Positions 28,546-38,474 are shown, counted from the first letter of the stretch. The stretch: DNA of 64,000 nt from Acinetobacter modestus (GCF_014636095.1 NZ_BMDV01000003.1:124001-188000), one strand, 5' to 3'. The notes: generated by a model from the sequence alone, not told the origin. Numbers and translations: made by a program.

Positions 28546-29220
28546 TTAAGCTTGATCCAAACCTAACCATTGACGTTGTTGATATGCGCTGTCCCAAAAC
28601 AACCATTCTAATTTAGCGCCCATAGTATAGGCTGCATGCATTTTTTCTAAGGTATCTTGATCACATCGTGCCGCCACTTTATCTACAGTTGTAATTACAT
28701 TTCGAACCGCTGTATTAAACTCTTCACCTGCATAGGTATCAATCCATGCTTGATATGGATTATTCGGGACAGATTGGTTCACGATGTCTTTACCAACCTC
28801 AGCATAAATCCAAAAACAGGGAAGCAATGCTGCCAAGATCACAGGATAACTTTCTGACCAAGCCGTTGCGGTTAGGAAAGAGGTATAATGGTGGCAGGCA
28901 AGTGTTAATGGTGTGCTTTCAAACTCAGCCTTGCTGATATCAAATTCCTGCATAAAATCACTATGCAGGCTACGTTCTACAATAATCGCAATTTTTGCTG
29001 CTTCAGAAAATTGAATCACATCATCTGCTTCATAGGCTTTTGCAGCAGCTACAGCAAGCGCACGACCATAAGCTAGTAAATAGTGAGCATCTTGAATTAC
29101 ATAATGACAAAATGCTTTAAGATCCAACGTCCCTGTAGCTAGTTCTTGATTGAATGGTAAAGTTAATATTTTTTGATATAAATCGTGATTACGTTGCCAT
29201 ACATCTTGAGAAAACGTCAT
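28546..29220 (-). CDS. tenA: Aminopyrimidine aminohydrolase / thiaminase II
   Basis: TenA hydrolyses aminopyrimidines from degraded thiamine so the HMP moiety can be salvaged. The 224-residue all-helical protein has the conserved Asp44 (YVIQDAHYLLAYGRAL), the catalytic Cys135 (LLPCFWIYAEVG) and the C-terminal Glu in KLEWLFWDSAYQQ. ATG 29220 is the natural start. No other thiamine genes are adjacent, and I saw no TPP riboswitch upstream. Confidence 0.93.
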   Translation of the reverse strand: MTFSQDVWQRNHDLYQKILTLPFNQELATGTLDLKAFCHYVIQDAHYLLAYGRALAVAAAKAYEADDVIQFSEAAKIAIIVERSLHSDFMQEFDISKAEFESTPLTLACHHYTSFLTATAWSESYPVILAALLPCFWIYAEVGKDIVNQSVPNNPYQAWIDTYAGEEFNTAVRNVITTVDKVAARCDQDTLEKMHAAYTMGAKLEWLFWDSAYQQRQWLGLDQA

Positions 29221-29391
29221 GAAATGAACCTATTAAAGTACATATAAAAGAAATCTTTCAGCACTATAACAGAGTCTGGTTTGGATGGTTTCTTTTGCCA
29301 AACAAGTCCAACAATCTTTTCTCTTTTTGGGTCGAAACTCGCCTACAATAGCTACATTTTTATAACTCAACGATTTCGCATAAGGCTGTTC

Positions 29392-30474
29392 ATGAAGCAT
29401 TTTCGTTTTTCTATATTCTTTACGGTAGTGTGCTTAGCACTATCTGCCTATTGGGGCTACACGCATGGCCCTGAAGCAGGCGTAGCTACGATGCTTAAAG
29501 CATTAACGATTACTGCGATCTTGGCAGTAATGGAAGTTTCGCTATCCTTTGATAATGCTGTGGTAAATGCTTCGGTATTACGTAATTGGGATCATTTCTG
29601 GAAAATGATTTTTTTAACGGTGGGTATTCTAATCGCCGTGTTTGGTATGCGTTTGATTTTCCCTGTCGTTATTGTTGCTGTGACGGCAGATATGGGCATG
29701 ATTGAAGTCGCTAAAATGGCATTGAATGATCCAAAAACCTATTCAGAGCGTTTAATGGCACATCATGCTGAAATTTCAGCGTTTGGTGGTGCTTTCCTAT
29801 TAATGGTGTTTTTAAACTTCTTCTTTGATGATGGTAAAGAAACGCATTGGTTTAAGTGGTTAGAAGCAAAATTAGCAAATTTAGCTAGTGTGCCAGCAAT
29901 GTCTGTTTTTCTCGCATTGATTGCCATGATTATTATGGCAGCCAATGTTGAAGAGTCTGTACGTTTGGCTGTGACCATGGCAGGGATCTGGGGTATTGTC
30001 GTATATATTGGCGTACAGGTGCTTAGTCATCTCCTCGGTGGTGAGCCAGAGATTGATGAAAATGGTAATGCGATTACGCATGATGCAAATGGGGCTGCTT
30101 CAGGTGTCGTGAAAGCTGGTTTTGGTGGTTTTTTATATCTTGAAGTTCTAGATGCATCGTTCAGTTTTGATGGTGTGATCGGTGCATTCGCGATTACCAG
30201 TGATGTTGTCATTATCATGTTAGGTCTTGCGATTGGTGCAATGTTTGTCCGTTCAATGACCATCTATCTTGTTGAAAAGGGCACGTTGGATGCTTATATT
30301 TTCTTGGAACATGGTGCGCATTATGCGATTGGTGCCTTAGCATTTATCATGATCGCAAGTGGTACAGGTTTACATGTACCCGAAGTTGTAACGGGCCTGA
30401 TCGGGGTTGCCTTTATCGTTTGGGCCGTGATCGCATCTATTCAATATAGCAAGCGAGAACAGCAAGCTTCTTAA
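29392..30474 (+). CDS. DUF475 (TerC-related) integral membrane protein
   Basis: A 360-residue inner-membrane protein with about nine hydrophobic helices. The TerC/DUF475 signature acidic motifs are present: EVSLSFDNAVVNA in an early helix and EVLDASFSFDGVIGAFA in a later one, the paired acidic sites thought to handle metal ions. The start is ATG 29392 with AAGG upstream; the open frame extends further 5' into non-coding sequence. It is monocistronic. Related TerC proteins are linked to tellurite resistance and metal export; a metal-related role here is inference. Confidence 0.88.
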   Translation: MKHFRFSIFFTVVCLALSAYWGYTHGPEAGVATMLKALTITAILAVMEVSLSFDNAVVNASVLRNWDHFWKMIFLTVGILIAVFGMRLIFPVVIVAVTADMGMIEVAKMALNDPKTYSERLMAHHAEISAFGGAFLLMVFLNFFFDDGKETHWFKWLEAKLANLASVPAMSVFLALIAMIIMAANVEESVRLAVTMAGIWGIVVYIGVQVLSHLLGGEPEIDENGNAITHDANGAASGVVKAGFGGFLYLEVLDASFSFDGVIGAFAITSDVVIIMLGLAIGAMFVRSMTIYLVEKGTLDAYIFLEHGAHYAIGALAFIMIASGTGLHVPEVVTGLIGVAFIVWAVIASIQYSKREQQAS

Positions 30475-30505
30475 GCTTATTTTCAGCTAAGTGGTATATT
30501 TTAAA

Positions 30506-30536
30506 TAAAGGAGCACTATTTGCTCCTTTATTTTTT
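30506..30536 (+). terminator. Terminator after the DUF475 gene
   Basis: Perfect 10-bp stem TAAAGGAGCA/TGCTCCTTTA, loop CTATT, then a T-run. Confidence 0.9.
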
Positions 30537-30628
30537 CTCCTAAAGATTGTGTTTTTCATAATCTACTTACAACCTTGTTAAGCGAATCGCTTATAATTCG
30601 CTAAGCCAGTTATAGTGTCTTATCAATA

Positions 30629-31990
30629 ATGAATGCTTTAGAACGCCGTTCAACTTTTGCCTTAAGCAGCATTTTTGCCTTACGCATGTTGGGTTTGTTC
30701 ATGATTATTCCTGTCTTTTCAGTGGCAGGACAATCTTATCAATATGCCACGCCTGCCCTCATTGGTTTAGCTGTAGGGGTCTATGGTTTAACACAAGCAA
30801 TTTTGCAGATTCCATTTAGTTTGTTGGCTGATCGTTTTAGTCGTAAACCATTGGTTGTACTTGGTTTGCTCTTATTTGCGATTGGTGGTGCGATAGCAGG
30901 TTTATCTGACACAATTTATGGTGTGATTATTGGTCGTGCAATTGCAGGTGCTGGTGCAGTTTCAGCCGTAGTAATGGCTTTACTGGCCGATGTGACTCGT
31001 GAAGAGCAGCGGACCAAAGCCATGGCAGCGATGGGGATGAGTATTGGCTTGTCTTTCGTGGTGGCATTTAGTTTAGGGCCTTGGCTCACTAGCTTAGTCG
31101 GTATTTCTGGGCTATTTTTCGTGACAACGATTATGGGATTGGCTGCGATTTTGATGTTATTGCTCGTGCCTAAAGTCACACGACATCATCGTAATTTCCA
31201 ACAAGGTTATTTATCGCAGTTGAAACAAGTCATTCAAATGGGCGATTTGAATCGCTTACATGTCTCTGTTTTTTCTCTGCACTTATTGCTCACGGCAATG
31301 TTTATTTATATTCCTTCTCAGTTGATTGAATATGCACAAATTCCACTGGCAAAACATGGTTTGATTTATTTGCCATTATTGCTCTTGAGTCTGTTCTTTG
31401 CTTTTCCAAGTATTATTATTGCTGAAAAATATCGCAAAATGCGCGGTATTTTCTTGTCAGCAATTGCTGGAATTATTGTGGGTTTACTGATTCTTATTTT
31501 TGGTTATGAATCGAAATATGTATTGCTCGCAGGGCTTGGTATTTTCTTTATTGCCTTCAATGTCATGGAAGCGTTATTACCATCTTGGTTATCGAAAGTT
31601 GCACCTATTCAATCTAAAGCAACCGCGATGGGAATAAATGCCAGTAGCCAATTCTTAGGTGCTTTTTTCGGTGGTACTTTGGGCGGACAGCTTTTGATGT
31701 TACAGAATACTGCACTTGGCTGGAGTGTCCTCTCTGGGATTGCTATACTTTGGTTGTTGGTCAGTTTTGGGCTGGCTCAACCTCGTTATTTGTCTTCAAT
31801 TGTGTTGCCTCTACCTCAAATGACACAAACGGATGAATGGACTTCAAAATTGTTGGCAATTCGTGGTATTGAAGAAGTCGTGGTGATGCCTGAACAACAA
31901 GTTGCTTATATTAAAGTCGATAAACAGTGTATAGATGATGCTGGGCGACAAGATTTAACGCACTTGATTGGCAAAGAGGTAGCCATTTAA
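30629..31990 (+). CDS. MFS transporter with C-terminal YAM-like domain (YajR-like)
   Basis: A 453-residue, 12-helix major facilitator protein. The motif A loop LADRFSRKPLVVLGLLLF follows helix 2, and motif C-like GRAIAGAGAVSAVVMALLAD marks a drug:H+ antiporter-like subgroup. After helix 12 a soluble tail of about 65 residues (KLLAIRGIEEVVVMPEQQVAYIKVD) reads like the ferredoxin-like YAM domain of E. coli YajR (454 residues). The substrate is unknown. It lies 51 bp upstream of ssb. Confidence 0.87.
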   Translation: MNALERRSTFALSSIFALRMLGLFMIIPVFSVAGQSYQYATPALIGLAVGVYGLTQAILQIPFSLLADRFSRKPLVVLGLLLFAIGGAIAGLSDTIYGVIIGRAIAGAGAVSAVVMALLADVTREEQRTKAMAAMGMSIGLSFVVAFSLGPWLTSLVGISGLFFVTTIMGLAAILMLLLVPKVTRHHRNFQQGYLSQLKQVIQMGDLNRLHVSVFSLHLLLTAMFIYIPSQLIEYAQIPLAKHGLIYLPLLLLSLFFAFPSIIIAEKYRKMRGIFLSAIAGIIVGLLILIFGYESKYVLLAGLGIFFIAFNVMEALLPSWLSKVAPIQSKATAMGINASSQFLGAFFGGTLGGQLLMLQNTALGWSVLSGIAILWLLVSFGLAQPRYLSSIVLPLPQMTQTDEWTSKLLAIRGIEEVVVMPEQQVAYIKVDKQCIDDAGRQDLTHLIGKEVAI

Positions 31991-32041
31991 ACATAACTCT
32001 TATAAAGTAAAACATAGAAATACATAGGATGAAGACAGCTA

Positions 32042-32626
32042 ATGCGTGGTGTGAATAAAGTTATTTTAGTAGGTACTTTGGGTAAAGATCCTGAAACAAA
32101 AACTTTTCCAAATGGTGGATCCCTGACTCAATTTTCGATTGCAACAAGTGAGTCTTGGACAGATAAAAATACAGGCGAGCGTAAAGAACAAACAGAATGG
32201 CATCGTATTGTGTTACATAACCGTTTAGGCGAAATTGCACAGCAATATTTGCGTAAAGGTTCAAAAGTTTATATCGAAGGTTCATTACGTACTCGTCAAT
32301 GGACAGATCAAAACGGTCAAGAGCGTTACAGTACTGAAATTCGTGGCGATCAAATGCAGATGTTAGATACGCGTCAACAAAGTGAACAAGGCGGCGGTGA
32401 CTTTAATCAACCACGTTTTAATAACAATAATAATCAAGGTGGTGGTTACCAAAATACGGGTTATAACAACAACCAAAATAGTTATGGTCAGGGCGGTGGT
32501 TTTGCTGGCGGTAATCAAGGTAATTATGCAGGTAGTCCACAAGCAGGTAATGGTTTTAATACACCAAAATCAGCACCTCAGCCTGCGACAGCCCCTGCTG
32601 ATTTAGATGATGATTTACCGTTTTAA
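32042..32626 (+). CDS. ssb: Single-stranded DNA-binding protein
   Basis: Essential SSB: OB-fold domain (about residues 1-110, beginning [20 protein letters not shown]), then a Gly/Asn/Gln-rich linker with imperfect [17 protein letters not shown] repeats, and the acidic protein-interaction tip DDDLPF at the end. 194 residues, similar to other Acinetobacter SSBs. It probably has its own promoter in the gap after the MFS gene and ends in a strong terminator. Confidence 0.97.
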   Translation: MRGVNKVILVGTLGKDPETKTFPNGGSLTQFSIATSESWTDKNTGERKEQTEWHRIVLHNRLGEIAQQYLRKGSKVYIEGSLRTRQWTDQNGQERYSTEIRGDQMQMLDTRQQSEQGGGDFNQPRFNNNNNQGGGYQNTGYNNNQNSYGQGGGFAGGNQGNYAGSPQAGNGFNTPKSAPQPATAPADLDDDLPF

Positions 32627-32637
32627 ATCTTCTGATT

Positions 32638-32674
32638 CAAAAAAGGCATGAACTTGGTTTCATGCCTTTTTTTA
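32638..32674. terminator. Bidirectional ssb/lysR terminator
   Basis: Stem GGCATGAA/TTCATGCC extended by A/T pairs on both sides, with T-runs on both strands; serves converging ssb and LysR genes. Confidence 0.9.
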
Positions 32675-32700
32675 TTTTTAAAAATATGTTTAATTTTATA

Positions 32701-33627
32701 TTACAAAGCATAACCATTGTCAGTTTTTGCCAATTCCCGAAGACCGTCTATTAACGTTTCGATAAGTTTTTCAAGCACAAGACGTTGTCCTTTACGGGAT
32801 GCGTATACCAATTGAACGATGCCCCGATTTGATTTCCATTCGGGCAGGATATGGATAAGGTGTCCTTTTTGAATATCAGCCTGAACGGTTAAATAAGGCA
32901 GGTCTGCGATACCTAAACTATCACGAACAGCATAATAAACGCCTGCCAAATCATTGCTTTTTATGCGTGGATGGTAAGGTATATCAACGGTTTCATCATT
33001 TTCTACATGGCATAGACGCCAAAAATATTGATTTTTTTGAGTCCCTAAAGCTACGCTTGGAAAATGTTGTAATTCTGAATAATGTCGAATTTGTTGACCT
33101 TGTAATAATTCTGGAGCAGCAACCAGACAATGCTCAGTTCGAATTACATCTCGCACAATTAAGCTCGAGTCTTGATTTGGTTCAAAGTTTGTTCGGATCG
33201 CAATATCAATATCATCATGTAGAATATCAACGCGGCGGCTCGTCAGCTCTAAAGAAATTTCAACTTTTGGATAATCTTTTAAAAATTGATTCAGTAATTT
33301 TCTGATCTGAAAATGCATCATGAGGGGAGGACAACTGATCTTAATCAGACCTTGTGGCTCACTTTTTTGTTTTAGCAACACATTTTCTGCGCATTCAACT
33401 TGTGCAATCACCTTACAACATTCTTCATAAAACTCTTGCCCTAATTCTGTCACTTTGAAATGGCGTGTCGTTCGTTGGATCAGATTGACATTAAACTTAT
33501 TTTCCAAATCAATAATGCGGCGACTGAGTTTGGATTTACTGATATTTTCTGCTTCACTGGCAGCACTAAATCCGCCATGTTTCACGACCAAGTAAAAATA
33601 ATGAAAGTCATCAAATGAATTGATCAA
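32701..33627 (-). CDS. LysR-family transcriptional regulator
   Basis: A 308-residue regulator with N-terminal winged HTH (FHYFYLVVKHGGFSAASEAENISKSKLSRRIIDLENKF, residues 6-43) and a C-terminal type-2 periplasmic-binding-like effector domain. It lies just downstream of a YcaC-like hydrolase gene on the same strand, with pirin divergent beyond that. By position it may control the hydrolase and pirin genes; many Acinetobacter and Pseudomonas LysR proteins are paired this way. The effector is unknown. Confidence 0.9.
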   Translation of the reverse strand: MINSFDDFHYFYLVVKHGGFSAASEAENISKSKLSRRIIDLENKFNVNLIQRTTRHFKVTELGQEFYEECCKVIAQVECAENVLLKQKSEPQGLIKISCPPLMMHFQIRKLLNQFLKDYPKVEISLELTSRRVDILHDDIDIAIRTNFEPNQDSSLIVRDVIRTEHCLVAAPELLQGQQIRHYSELQHFPSVALGTQKNQYFWRLCHVENDETVDIPYHPRIKSNDLAGVYYAVRDSLGIADLPYLTVQADIQKGHLIHILPEWKSNRGIVQLVYASRKGQRLVLEKLIETLIDGLRELAKTDNGYAL

Positions 33628-33696
33628 GACAAATTCAGTCCTATAATGAGATGAAGATTAGAATAGCATCAACACTTCTAATCTTCAGTGAACGAT

Positions 33697-34323
33697 TTAT
33701 TTTTGTGACGTATTTTGAACGTAGCTGTTGATCAAATTGCGGTAATCAGGAATATGATTGGAAAATAAAGCGCCTAAACCTTCAATATCGTTACGCCAGT
33801 CGCGATGAAGTTCACATGCCATTCCAAACCATGTCATGAGTTGCGCGCCGGCTTTGGACATACGATCCCAAGCAGCATCGCGTGTTAATGCATTAAATGT
33901 TCCAGATGCATCGGTAATTACAAAAACTTCAAACTCTTCTGCTAGCGCGGAAAGCGCAGGAAATGCGACACATACTTCTGTGACCACACCCGCAATAATC
34001 AATTGTTTTTTCCCTGTTGCTTTTACAGCTTGAACAAAGTCAGGATTATCCCATGCATTAATTTGACCAGGACGAGCAATATACGGTGCATCAGGAAATA
34101 TTTCTTTGAGTTCTGGAACTAAAGGACCATTTGGACCATGTTCAAAACTGGTGGTGAGAATGGTGGGGAGATTGAAGTATTTGGCTGCATCAGCCAGCGC
34201 TAATACATTATTTTTAAATTTGTCTGGATCAATATCACGAACCAGTGAAAGTAGACCTGTTTGATGGTCAACTAAAAGTACGGCAGCATTGTCTTTATCT
34301 AAACGAATATAGCCTTTTCCCAT
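33697..34323 (-). CDS. YcaC-like isochorismatase-family hydrolase
   Basis: A 208-residue cysteine hydrolase. Active-site elements: Asp in AAVLLVDHQTGLLSLV, Lys-containing middle segment, and Cys in IAGVVTEVCVAFPALSA. The AWDRMSKAGAQLMTWFGMACELHRDW stretch is characteristic of the YcaC subgroup, which forms large ring oligomers. The substrate is not established for the family. It is divergent from pirin across 288 bp, with LysR downstream. Confidence 0.88.
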   Translation of the reverse strand: MGKGYIRLDKDNAAVLLVDHQTGLLSLVRDIDPDKFKNNVLALADAAKYFNLPTILTTSFEHGPNGPLVPELKEIFPDAPYIARPGQINAWDNPDFVQAVKATGKKQLIIAGVVTEVCVAFPALSALAEEFEVFVITDASGTFNALTRDAAWDRMSKAGAQLMTWFGMACELHRDWRNDIEGLGALFSNHIPDYRNLINSYVQNTSQK

Positions 34324-34611
34324 TTTTGCATCCTCAAGTTTTTGTTAAAAATAAATATGAAAAAAAAGCATCTTTTTCCTATTACCTGAAATGATGCTAG
34401 TGAAATTCTAGAGAGTGATGAAGTCTAAATATTGAGATTAACAATACTGAAAATAGGATGATGGTTTTAATATATTACTTAATTGTGTATTAAATTTAGG
34501 ATTGTCCTGTTTATGGAATAATGTGTTGTTAATCCATATCTATAAGCGTTGATCATCAAGGCGTAAAATGAGTCTTTAGAAAAGAATTTCTACCTGAATA
34601 GGAGAAACTAA
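34324..34611. other. Divergent region between hydrolase and pirin genes
   Basis: 288 bp, AT-rich, likely holding both promoters and a LysR-type binding site. I could not pick out a convincing T-N11-A box. The pirin start is preceded by AGGAGA. Confidence 0.4.
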
Positions 34612-35478
34612 ATGAAGAAAGTTCTTGGCATCTATCAAAATAAAAACATGCACTGGGTCGGTGATGGTTTCCCTGTGTACAACTTGTTTTCTTATGATCG
34701 TTTGGGACAAACGATTAGTCCATTTTTACTTTTAGATTATGCAGCGCCGTACCGTTTTGAACCAACAACTGCTCAACAAGGAGTTGGTACGCATCCGCAC
34801 CGCGGTTTTGAGACCGTGACGATTGCCTATCAAGGTGAAGTGACACATAAGGATTCAAGTGGTGGCGGTGGCACAATTAAAGCTGGTGATGTGCAATGGA
34901 TGACAGCTGGAGGTGGTGTTCTACATCAAGAATTTCATTCCCCTGAATTTGCTCATCAAGGTGGTTTGTTTGAAATGGTGCAATTATGGGTAAATTTGCC
35001 AGCTCATTCGAAAATGACGCCTGCAAAATATCAAGCCATTGAAGCAACAGATATCCAAAGTATTCACTTAGATGATGTAGGGAGTGAATTACGTGTGATT
35101 GCTGGGCAATATCAAGAGACAATTGGTGCAGCTACAACGTTCAGTCCGGTCAATGTTTGGGATGGTAAAATTGTGGCGGGTCAAGCACACACATTTTATG
35201 TGGCCGAAGGTCATACAACATTGTTGGTGCTACTTTCTGGTGAGCTGATTTTAAATGATGAGCAAACGATAGAGGCTCCAAGCTTGGTGGTGCTCAGCCG
35301 TGAACAGATTGATTTTAAGATCCAAGCAGAGCAGGACAGTAAATTCTTGGTTTTAACAGGCCAACCTTTAAATGAGCCTATTGAGGGTTATGGTCCATTT
35401 GTGATGAACAATAAGGCTGAAATCATGGATGCAATCAATGATTTCAATCGTGGTAAATTTGGTGTGATGGATCGCTAA
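34612..35478 (+). CDS. Pirin-family protein (bicupin)
   Basis: A 288-residue double-cupin protein. The metal ligands of the N-terminal cupin are visible: the two His in THPHRGFETVTI, then His and Glu in GGGVLHQEFHSPEF. Bacterial pirins include quercetin 2,3-dioxygenases and regulatory proteins; which applies here cannot be told. It is divergent from the YcaC-like hydrolase and LysR genes, a common partnership. Strong terminator downstream. Confidence 0.9.
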   Translation: MKKVLGIYQNKNMHWVGDGFPVYNLFSYDRLGQTISPFLLLDYAAPYRFEPTTAQQGVGTHPHRGFETVTIAYQGEVTHKDSSGGGGTIKAGDVQWMTAGGGVLHQEFHSPEFAHQGGLFEMVQLWVNLPAHSKMTPAKYQAIEATDIQSIHLDDVGSELRVIAGQYQETIGAATTFSPVNVWDGKIVAGQAHTFYVAEGHTTLLVLLSGELILNDEQTIEAPSLVVLSREQIDFKIQAEQDSKFLVLTGQPLNEPIEGYGPFVMNNKAEIMDAINDFNRGKFGVMDR

Positions 35479-35505
35479 TTTATCCTGATTTTGATTGCAT
35501 ATAAG

Positions 35506-35538
35506 AAAGCCCATAACTCCTTTAGAGTTATGGGCTTT
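35506..35538 (+). terminator. Pirin gene terminator
   Basis: A 14-bp perfect stem, AAAGCCCATAACTC/GAGTTATGGGCTTT, with a 5-nt loop. Confidence 0.88.
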
Positions 35539-35907
35539 CGCTATAAGGTTCTCTATTGATTTTTTTAATATTAGGTCACTTATTATTATCCAGTTTATTA
35601 TGTGACTCGGTTCTGATTATTGTTTAATCAGAATAGCGCTAAATTTTTGCTTTGCAAAGCCCCTAACAGGGTAAAAATGGAAAAATAAAGAATGTTCTGT
35701 ATATTTATTTAATGTGTAAGACAATATAGTTAATATTATCATTGAGTTAAGCTTAAAATAAGAAGTGTGTTAAAATGTAACAATAAGTGAATGGCCACAT
35801 TAAGACAAAAGTCTAGCTTAAATGCAGAATCTGGTATTTTTTAATACCGTATTTAGGTTAACTATCAGTCATAATCAAGAAAAATCATCAACTGATGGGA
35901 CATAATT
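35539..35907. other. Intergenic region upstream of the FAD oxidoreductase gene
   Basis: About 370 bp of AT-rich DNA presumed to hold the promoter for the two-gene unit that follows. A palindrome-like GCTTTGCAAAGC lies near 35648-35659. No gene or RNA recognised. Confidence 0.4.
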
Positions 35908-37206
35908 TTGGATATTGCAATTATCGGCAGTGGTATGGCAGGACTTGCCTCAGCCAGAATCCTACATGATGCAGGACATAACGTAACGATATTCGAAGCA
36001 CTTGCTGGGCGCGGCATGGACAGTCACAGTATAGACTTTGATGGGGGCTTAATTGACGCACCATTACGTGTGATGAACCCAAAACTTTGGAAAAATACCT
36101 TAAGTTTAGCCAGCTATTTGGGAATAGAAACTTTTCCAGTACGCACATTTATGGCCTGTAGTTGGCTATTTGAAGATAAAACAGATACTTGGTTGACCAC
36201 TTCTCGCAGCCGTATTGGTAATTTCCCAATTATTAATAACCGTAAAGGCATACAGCAATATGGTTGGCGTTTAGTCAAAGGCATGTTGCAATTAAAAACT
36301 GCCGTACATCAATTTTTCAAATCAGAGAATCAAGACATCACCTTAGCCGAATTCATGAATCAATATCATATTGAAGAAGTGTTTTGGCATGGGACAGTAA
36401 TGCCTGTTCTTTATACGATTTGTACATGTCATCCAAAGACGATTGGTGAGTGGCCAGCCAAGCCCCTATTAGAATTTATTCGCCAACTCACAGAAGGTGA
36501 AGCCTTATTAAGAATGAAAGGTGGAACACCTGCTTTAGTAAATCGTTTAATTGAGGGTATTGCAATCCATAGTGGTTCACCTGTTCATAAAGTCGAGGAG
36601 CAAGGCGATAAAATTTTGGTAGAAAATGAGCAAGGCGAAAGCCAATTATTCGATCGAGTCGTGATCGCAACACCAACGCCTGTGATTGAAAATTTCTTGA
36701 AGCAACCACAATTTGCAGATGATCTCGCACTATTGAAAAAGTTCCGTTTTGAACAGGGTGATTTGGTTATTCACACAGATCCAATCGTGATGCCGCAACG
36801 CCGTAAAGATTGGGCAGTGTTGAGCTATATGATGGATCGGAATTTTAGTCGCCAGCAATTTACCGTGTGGATTAACTCGATTGAACCAAGCTTGGTTGGC
36901 AAAAATGCCGTATTCCAAACATGGTGTCCTGTGATTGATATTGATCCTAAGAAAATTATATCTAAGGTGCAACTCACACGTGCTGTTGTCGACTCTGAAA
37001 CGGTTGCATTGAATAAACAAATCCAGGAACGCCATTTAGATTTAAATCGTAAAGTGTTCTATTGCGGTTCATGGTCATGTGATGGTTTGCCAATTTTAGA
37101 GTCAGCAGTCACTTCTGCAATGCATATTTCTGAAATCTTAGGCGCACCATTACCTTTCGTTGGGCTTAAACCAAAAGTTACAGTTGCACCTGAACTTGGT
37201 TATTAA
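35908..37206 (+). CDS. FAD-dependent amine-oxidase-like oxidoreductase
   Basis: A 432-residue flavoprotein. N-terminal Rossmann motif IAIIGSGMAGLASARIL with E in IFEALAGRGMDSH; C-terminal FAD contact YCGSWSCDGLPILESAVTSAM. The start must be TTG 35908: an in-frame TGA lies at 35893-35895 and the next ATG falls inside the glycine loop. It is followed 2 bp later by a methyltransferase gene. Similar NAD(P)/FAD proteins sit beside fatty-acid-modifying methyltransferases in other bacteria, so a lipid role is possible but unproven. Confidence 0.85.
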   Translation: MDIAIIGSGMAGLASARILHDAGHNVTIFEALAGRGMDSHSIDFDGGLIDAPLRVMNPKLWKNTLSLASYLGIETFPVRTFMACSWLFEDKTDTWLTTSRSRIGNFPIINNRKGIQQYGWRLVKGMLQLKTAVHQFFKSENQDITLAEFMNQYHIEEVFWHGTVMPVLYTICTCHPKTIGEWPAKPLLEFIRQLTEGEALLRMKGGTPALVNRLIEGIAIHSGSPVHKVEEQGDKILVENEQGESQLFDRVVIATPTPVIENFLKQPQFADDLALLKKFRFEQGDLVIHTDPIVMPQRRKDWAVLSYMMDRNFSRQQFTVWINSIEPSLVGKNAVFQTWCPVIDIDPKKIISKVQLTRAVVDSETVALNKQIQERHLDLNRKVFYCGSWSCDGLPILESAVTSAMHISEILGAPLPFVGLKPKVTVAPELGY

Positions 37207-37208
37207 AT

Positions 37209-38042
37209 ATGGCTTACTTCAAGCAAAGATTGATTGAGAAAGTTTTCGGACATAAATATGCAATTGATGCAAAACGTCTAGGAGATGATTCTCTACTTGC
37301 TTGGAGTAATTTAGGCTATTGGCAAGACCAGCATCATGATTATCCACAGGCTTGCCAAAGTCTAGCTGATCAAATCGCTACTTCTGTTCAACTCAAAAAA
37401 GACGATAAAGTGTTAGATCTTGGTTGTGGGCAAGGTGCAAGTCTATTGCACTGGCTTAAACAGTATCAACTTGAACAGTTAAGTGCAGTTGAATTACAAG
37501 CGGATTGCGTCAAACGAATTCGAAAACAACTCCCACAAGTTCAAATTTACTGTGAAAATTTTTTGAATTTAAATCAACAGCATTTTTTAAATTCATTTGA
37601 TGTGATTGTCTGTATTGATGCGGCTTACCACAGTGATTTGAATTCATTTCTTAATTCAGTGTCCCCAATTTTGAATTCACAAGGTCGCATCGCTTTTCAT
37701 TATTTAATGTGGTCAGATGCTTGGCGAGAGAGTTCAAATTTAAAAAAACAACAATATCGTTATGTGCTTAAAAGTGCTGATATGAATTGGCAAAATTTAA
37801 TGGATGAGCAACAACTCACTCAAAACTTAATACAACAGGGATTTACTGAGATAGTCATTCAGGATTTTTCTGAACCTGTTTTAAATGGCTTTGCTGAATA
37901 TATTAAAAATAAGGGAACTGAGAAAAAACACGTTGACTTGGCACAATTAAAAATCGCAATGACAGCGAGATTGTGTCGAAAACTTTTCGAAGATGGTTTA
38001 GTTCATTATGTTCAGGTGAGTGCGGTTAAGTCCGCATTTTAA
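37209..38042 (+). CDS. SAM-dependent methyltransferase paired with the FAD oxidoreductase
   Basis: A 277-residue class I methyltransferase. Motif I is DKVLDLGCGQGASLLHWL (about residues 74-91), and the acidic VELQADCVKRI loop follows. The N-terminal AWSNLGYWQD is like that of small-molecule and fatty-acid methyltransferases. The gene starts 2 bp after the oxidoreductase stop, so the pair is certainly co-transcribed. The substrate is unknown; a stepwise oxidation/methylation of one compound is a reasonable inference. Confidence 0.85.
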   Translation: MAYFKQRLIEKVFGHKYAIDAKRLGDDSLLAWSNLGYWQDQHHDYPQACQSLADQIATSVQLKKDDKVLDLGCGQGASLLHWLKQYQLEQLSAVELQADCVKRIRKQLPQVQIYCENFLNLNQQHFLNSFDVIVCIDAAYHSDLNSFLNSVSPILNSQGRIAFHYLMWSDAWRESSNLKKQQYRYVLKSADMNWQNLMDEQQLTQNLIQQGFTEIVIQDFSEPVLNGFAEYIKNKGTEKKHVDLAQLKIAMTARLCRKLFEDGLVHYVQVSAVKSAF

Positions 38043-38060
38043 TATGCAATTATAAAAACT

Positions 38061-38089
38061 AAAAAACCTCATAAAGCGTTATGAGGTTT
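38061..38089 (-). terminator. tRNA-Thr terminator
   Basis: An 11-bp perfect stem, AAACCTCATAA/TTATGAGGTTT, with loop AGCG. The A-run on its left makes a T-run on the minus strand, directly downstream of tRNA-Thr. It could also weakly stop the methyltransferase transcript. Confidence 0.88.
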
Positions 38090-38094
38090 AATAA

Positions 38095-38170
<76 letters not shown>

Positions 38171-38289
38171 AACGTGGCGAGAATTTTACAGAATCTAATT
38201 AAAAAAACAAGCGAAAAAATGAGCAAATAGATAAATTTAATTTGATTGTAGAATTTTTGCCAGTTTTGATTCAAGTATTCAACGTATAA

Positions 38290-38400
38290 ATAAAGGAATC
38301 AAAGTATGACGACCCTGCATTTCCTCAGCTTGTATGGGGTGATAGTTGGTCAGCTTGGGAAATCCATCAGTGGATAGAGTCTAAGTTGGAAAAGCGATAG
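38290..38400 (+). pseudogene. Fragment of an AlpA-family phage regulator
   Basis: In one frame, 38305-38400 reads YDDPAFPQLVWGDSWSAWE continuing to IHQWIESKLEKR and a TAG stop. This matches the C-terminal half of AlpA-type excisionase/regulators (pattern DPxFPxPVxLG...WxxxEVxxWIExxI). The N-terminal helix-turn-helix half is missing; a stop lies just upstream at 38287-38289. An ATG with a ribosome-like AAAGGA sits in a different frame. I read it as the decayed remnant of an integrated element; the homology is by eye. Confidence 0.6.
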
Positions 38401-38474
38401 TAATGGGAGCTTTTACTCCCTTATATTTTTGTTTTTTAGTAGACTAAGTTAAATTACGGTCATAATTGTCTTAA

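Noticed and set aside
32400..32600. Repeat-rich region in ssb
   Set aside because: Encodes the normal Gly/Asn/Gln-rich linker of SSB; not a DNA repeat element.
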